This document shows positions 63,411 through 64,000 of a DNA stretch of 64,000 nt, in pieces. Positions within the stretch are counted from its first letter, which is position 1; each line of letters starts with the position of its first letter. Origin of the DNA: Dipteris shenzhenensis (Eukaryota; Polypodiophyta; Polypodiopsida; Gleicheniales); NCBI GenBank assembly GCA_047967505.1, contig CM106540.1. One strand, given 5' to 3'. The translations under genes were made by a program, and so were the position numbers. Under the pieces are notes generated by a model. That model searched no databases and was not told where the DNA came from. It saw only the letters and a list, made by a program, of their open reading frames with translations.

Positions 63411-63903
63411 TGTTGGGTGCAGGGAGATGGAGATGGAATATAAGGGAGCAAACAACAACTGAAAGAACACAAAGTAGTTGCAAATGGATAATAAGAAAGT
63501 ACAAAGGGTGGCTTATATGGCTCCAAGTCAACCATATGGTTGATGAGTGAAGTCAAATCTATGAGTTGACCTGACCTACAAGGCACAAACCAGGGCTAAG
63601 TGCTAAAATGGTGTTGGTAGGCATCAAGAGCATTGTCACATACAAGCACGGGCAACTGAGGTAGTAGCATGGGCGGCCTTAGTAATGAGCTGTCTATGGG
63701 GGGCACTAGAAGCATTGGCATGTGAGCAAGGCACCTGAGGTAGCACCCACGAAAGGTCTTGGTACAAGCTTGTGCAAGAGGAGGCCCCAAGCATTGGAGT
63801 CAGCAAGTTGAAGAACCAGAATACATGGCACAGAAAGCCAAGCAGCTACTCAATTGTGCTTGTCAAGGATTAGCTACTATGACGTCCCCACCCACCCAAG
63901 ACA
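63411..63903 (-). repeat. probable 5' LTR of the Copia element
   Basis: The inner end is well placed: on the minus strand CCCAACA, one base, then TGGTACCAGAGC. The outer end is proposed at 63903 because the minus strand there begins TGTCTTGGGTGGG, giving TGT...ACA ends. No second LTR is available to check, so the outer boundary is uncertain. Confidence 0.5.
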
Positions 63904-64000
63904 TGTATAGTTTATCATGCACGCATGTGCTTTCACAAATGCATGCATGTAAACTCTCACAGCGCACACCCCCCCCCCAAAAAAAAAGCACTTATAGTCA
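63904..64000. other. right-edge flank
   Basis: Short AT-rich sequence with a C9A9 run at 63969-63988. No feature recognised. Confidence 0.5.

Larger units (their letters stand above)
60925..63903 (-). mobile_element. Ty1/Copia element, 5' half only
   Basis: Minus strand. 5' LTR (63411-63903), primer site (63398-63409), a 1.3-kb leader with degenerate repeats, then gag. The element is cut off at about 60925, before the protease, where the LINE P5 tail lies. Hence no pol or 3' LTR. Confidence 0.75.
47146..64000 (-). other. host intron upstream of exon a (partial, more than 16.8 kb)
   Basis: No exon for the expected N-terminal part was found here. 47146-47539 is AT-rich with nothing recognised. 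The rest is LINE copies, nested L1 pieces and a Copia element. If an undetected small exon lies here, the intron is shorter. Confidence 0.65.

Overview
This window is nuclear DNA of a land plant. It holds one interrupted host gene on the minus strand, and almost everything else is transposable-element sequence lying inside or beside that gene's introns. Very long, retroelement-filled introns, abundant non-LTR elements with TTTC-repeat tails and chromodomain-bearing Ty3/Gypsy elements suggest a large plant genome. A fern or a gymnosperm fits best, but that is inference and the species cannot be read from the sequence.

Host gene. Six exons on the minus strand (47079-47145, 46864-46914, 38677-38729, 18064-18274, 6877-7047, 6694-6756) join in frame through GT-AG sites. 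They encode the last 204 residues of a FemAB-like/DUF482 predicted N-acyltransferase (the plant At2g23390-type family). N-terminal exons must lie to the right of base 64000. Introns inside the window are 0.16, 8.1, 20.4, 11.0 and 0.12 kb, and the intron upstream is longer than 16.8 kb.

Layout. 1-6693: 3' flank of the gene, with no recognised gene. 7048-18063 (intron): a C-rich tract split by full-length Gypsy element A (8524-15224, duplicated target CCCCG), then an L1-type RT fragment and a minus-strand LINE fragment. 18275-38676 (intron): a four-layer nest. A Gypsy remnant was tandemly duplicated, an L1-type LINE (18950-33064, 13-bp target duplication) entered the first copy, and Gypsy element B (21040-27879, target duplication GCTGA) split the L1 ORF1. 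LINE, Copia and Gypsy remnants follow. 38730-46863 (intron): an ORF1-only LINE derivative, a large minus-strand LINE and L1 fragments. 47146-64000 (partial intron): a head-to-tail run of TTTC-tailed LINE copies with nested L1 pieces, then a 3'-truncated Copia element with its 5' LTR.

Function. Only the host gene looks intact. Every element ORF carries stops, frameshifts or deletions, so the elements appear to be non-autonomous passengers. I found no tRNA, rRNA or CRISPR feature.
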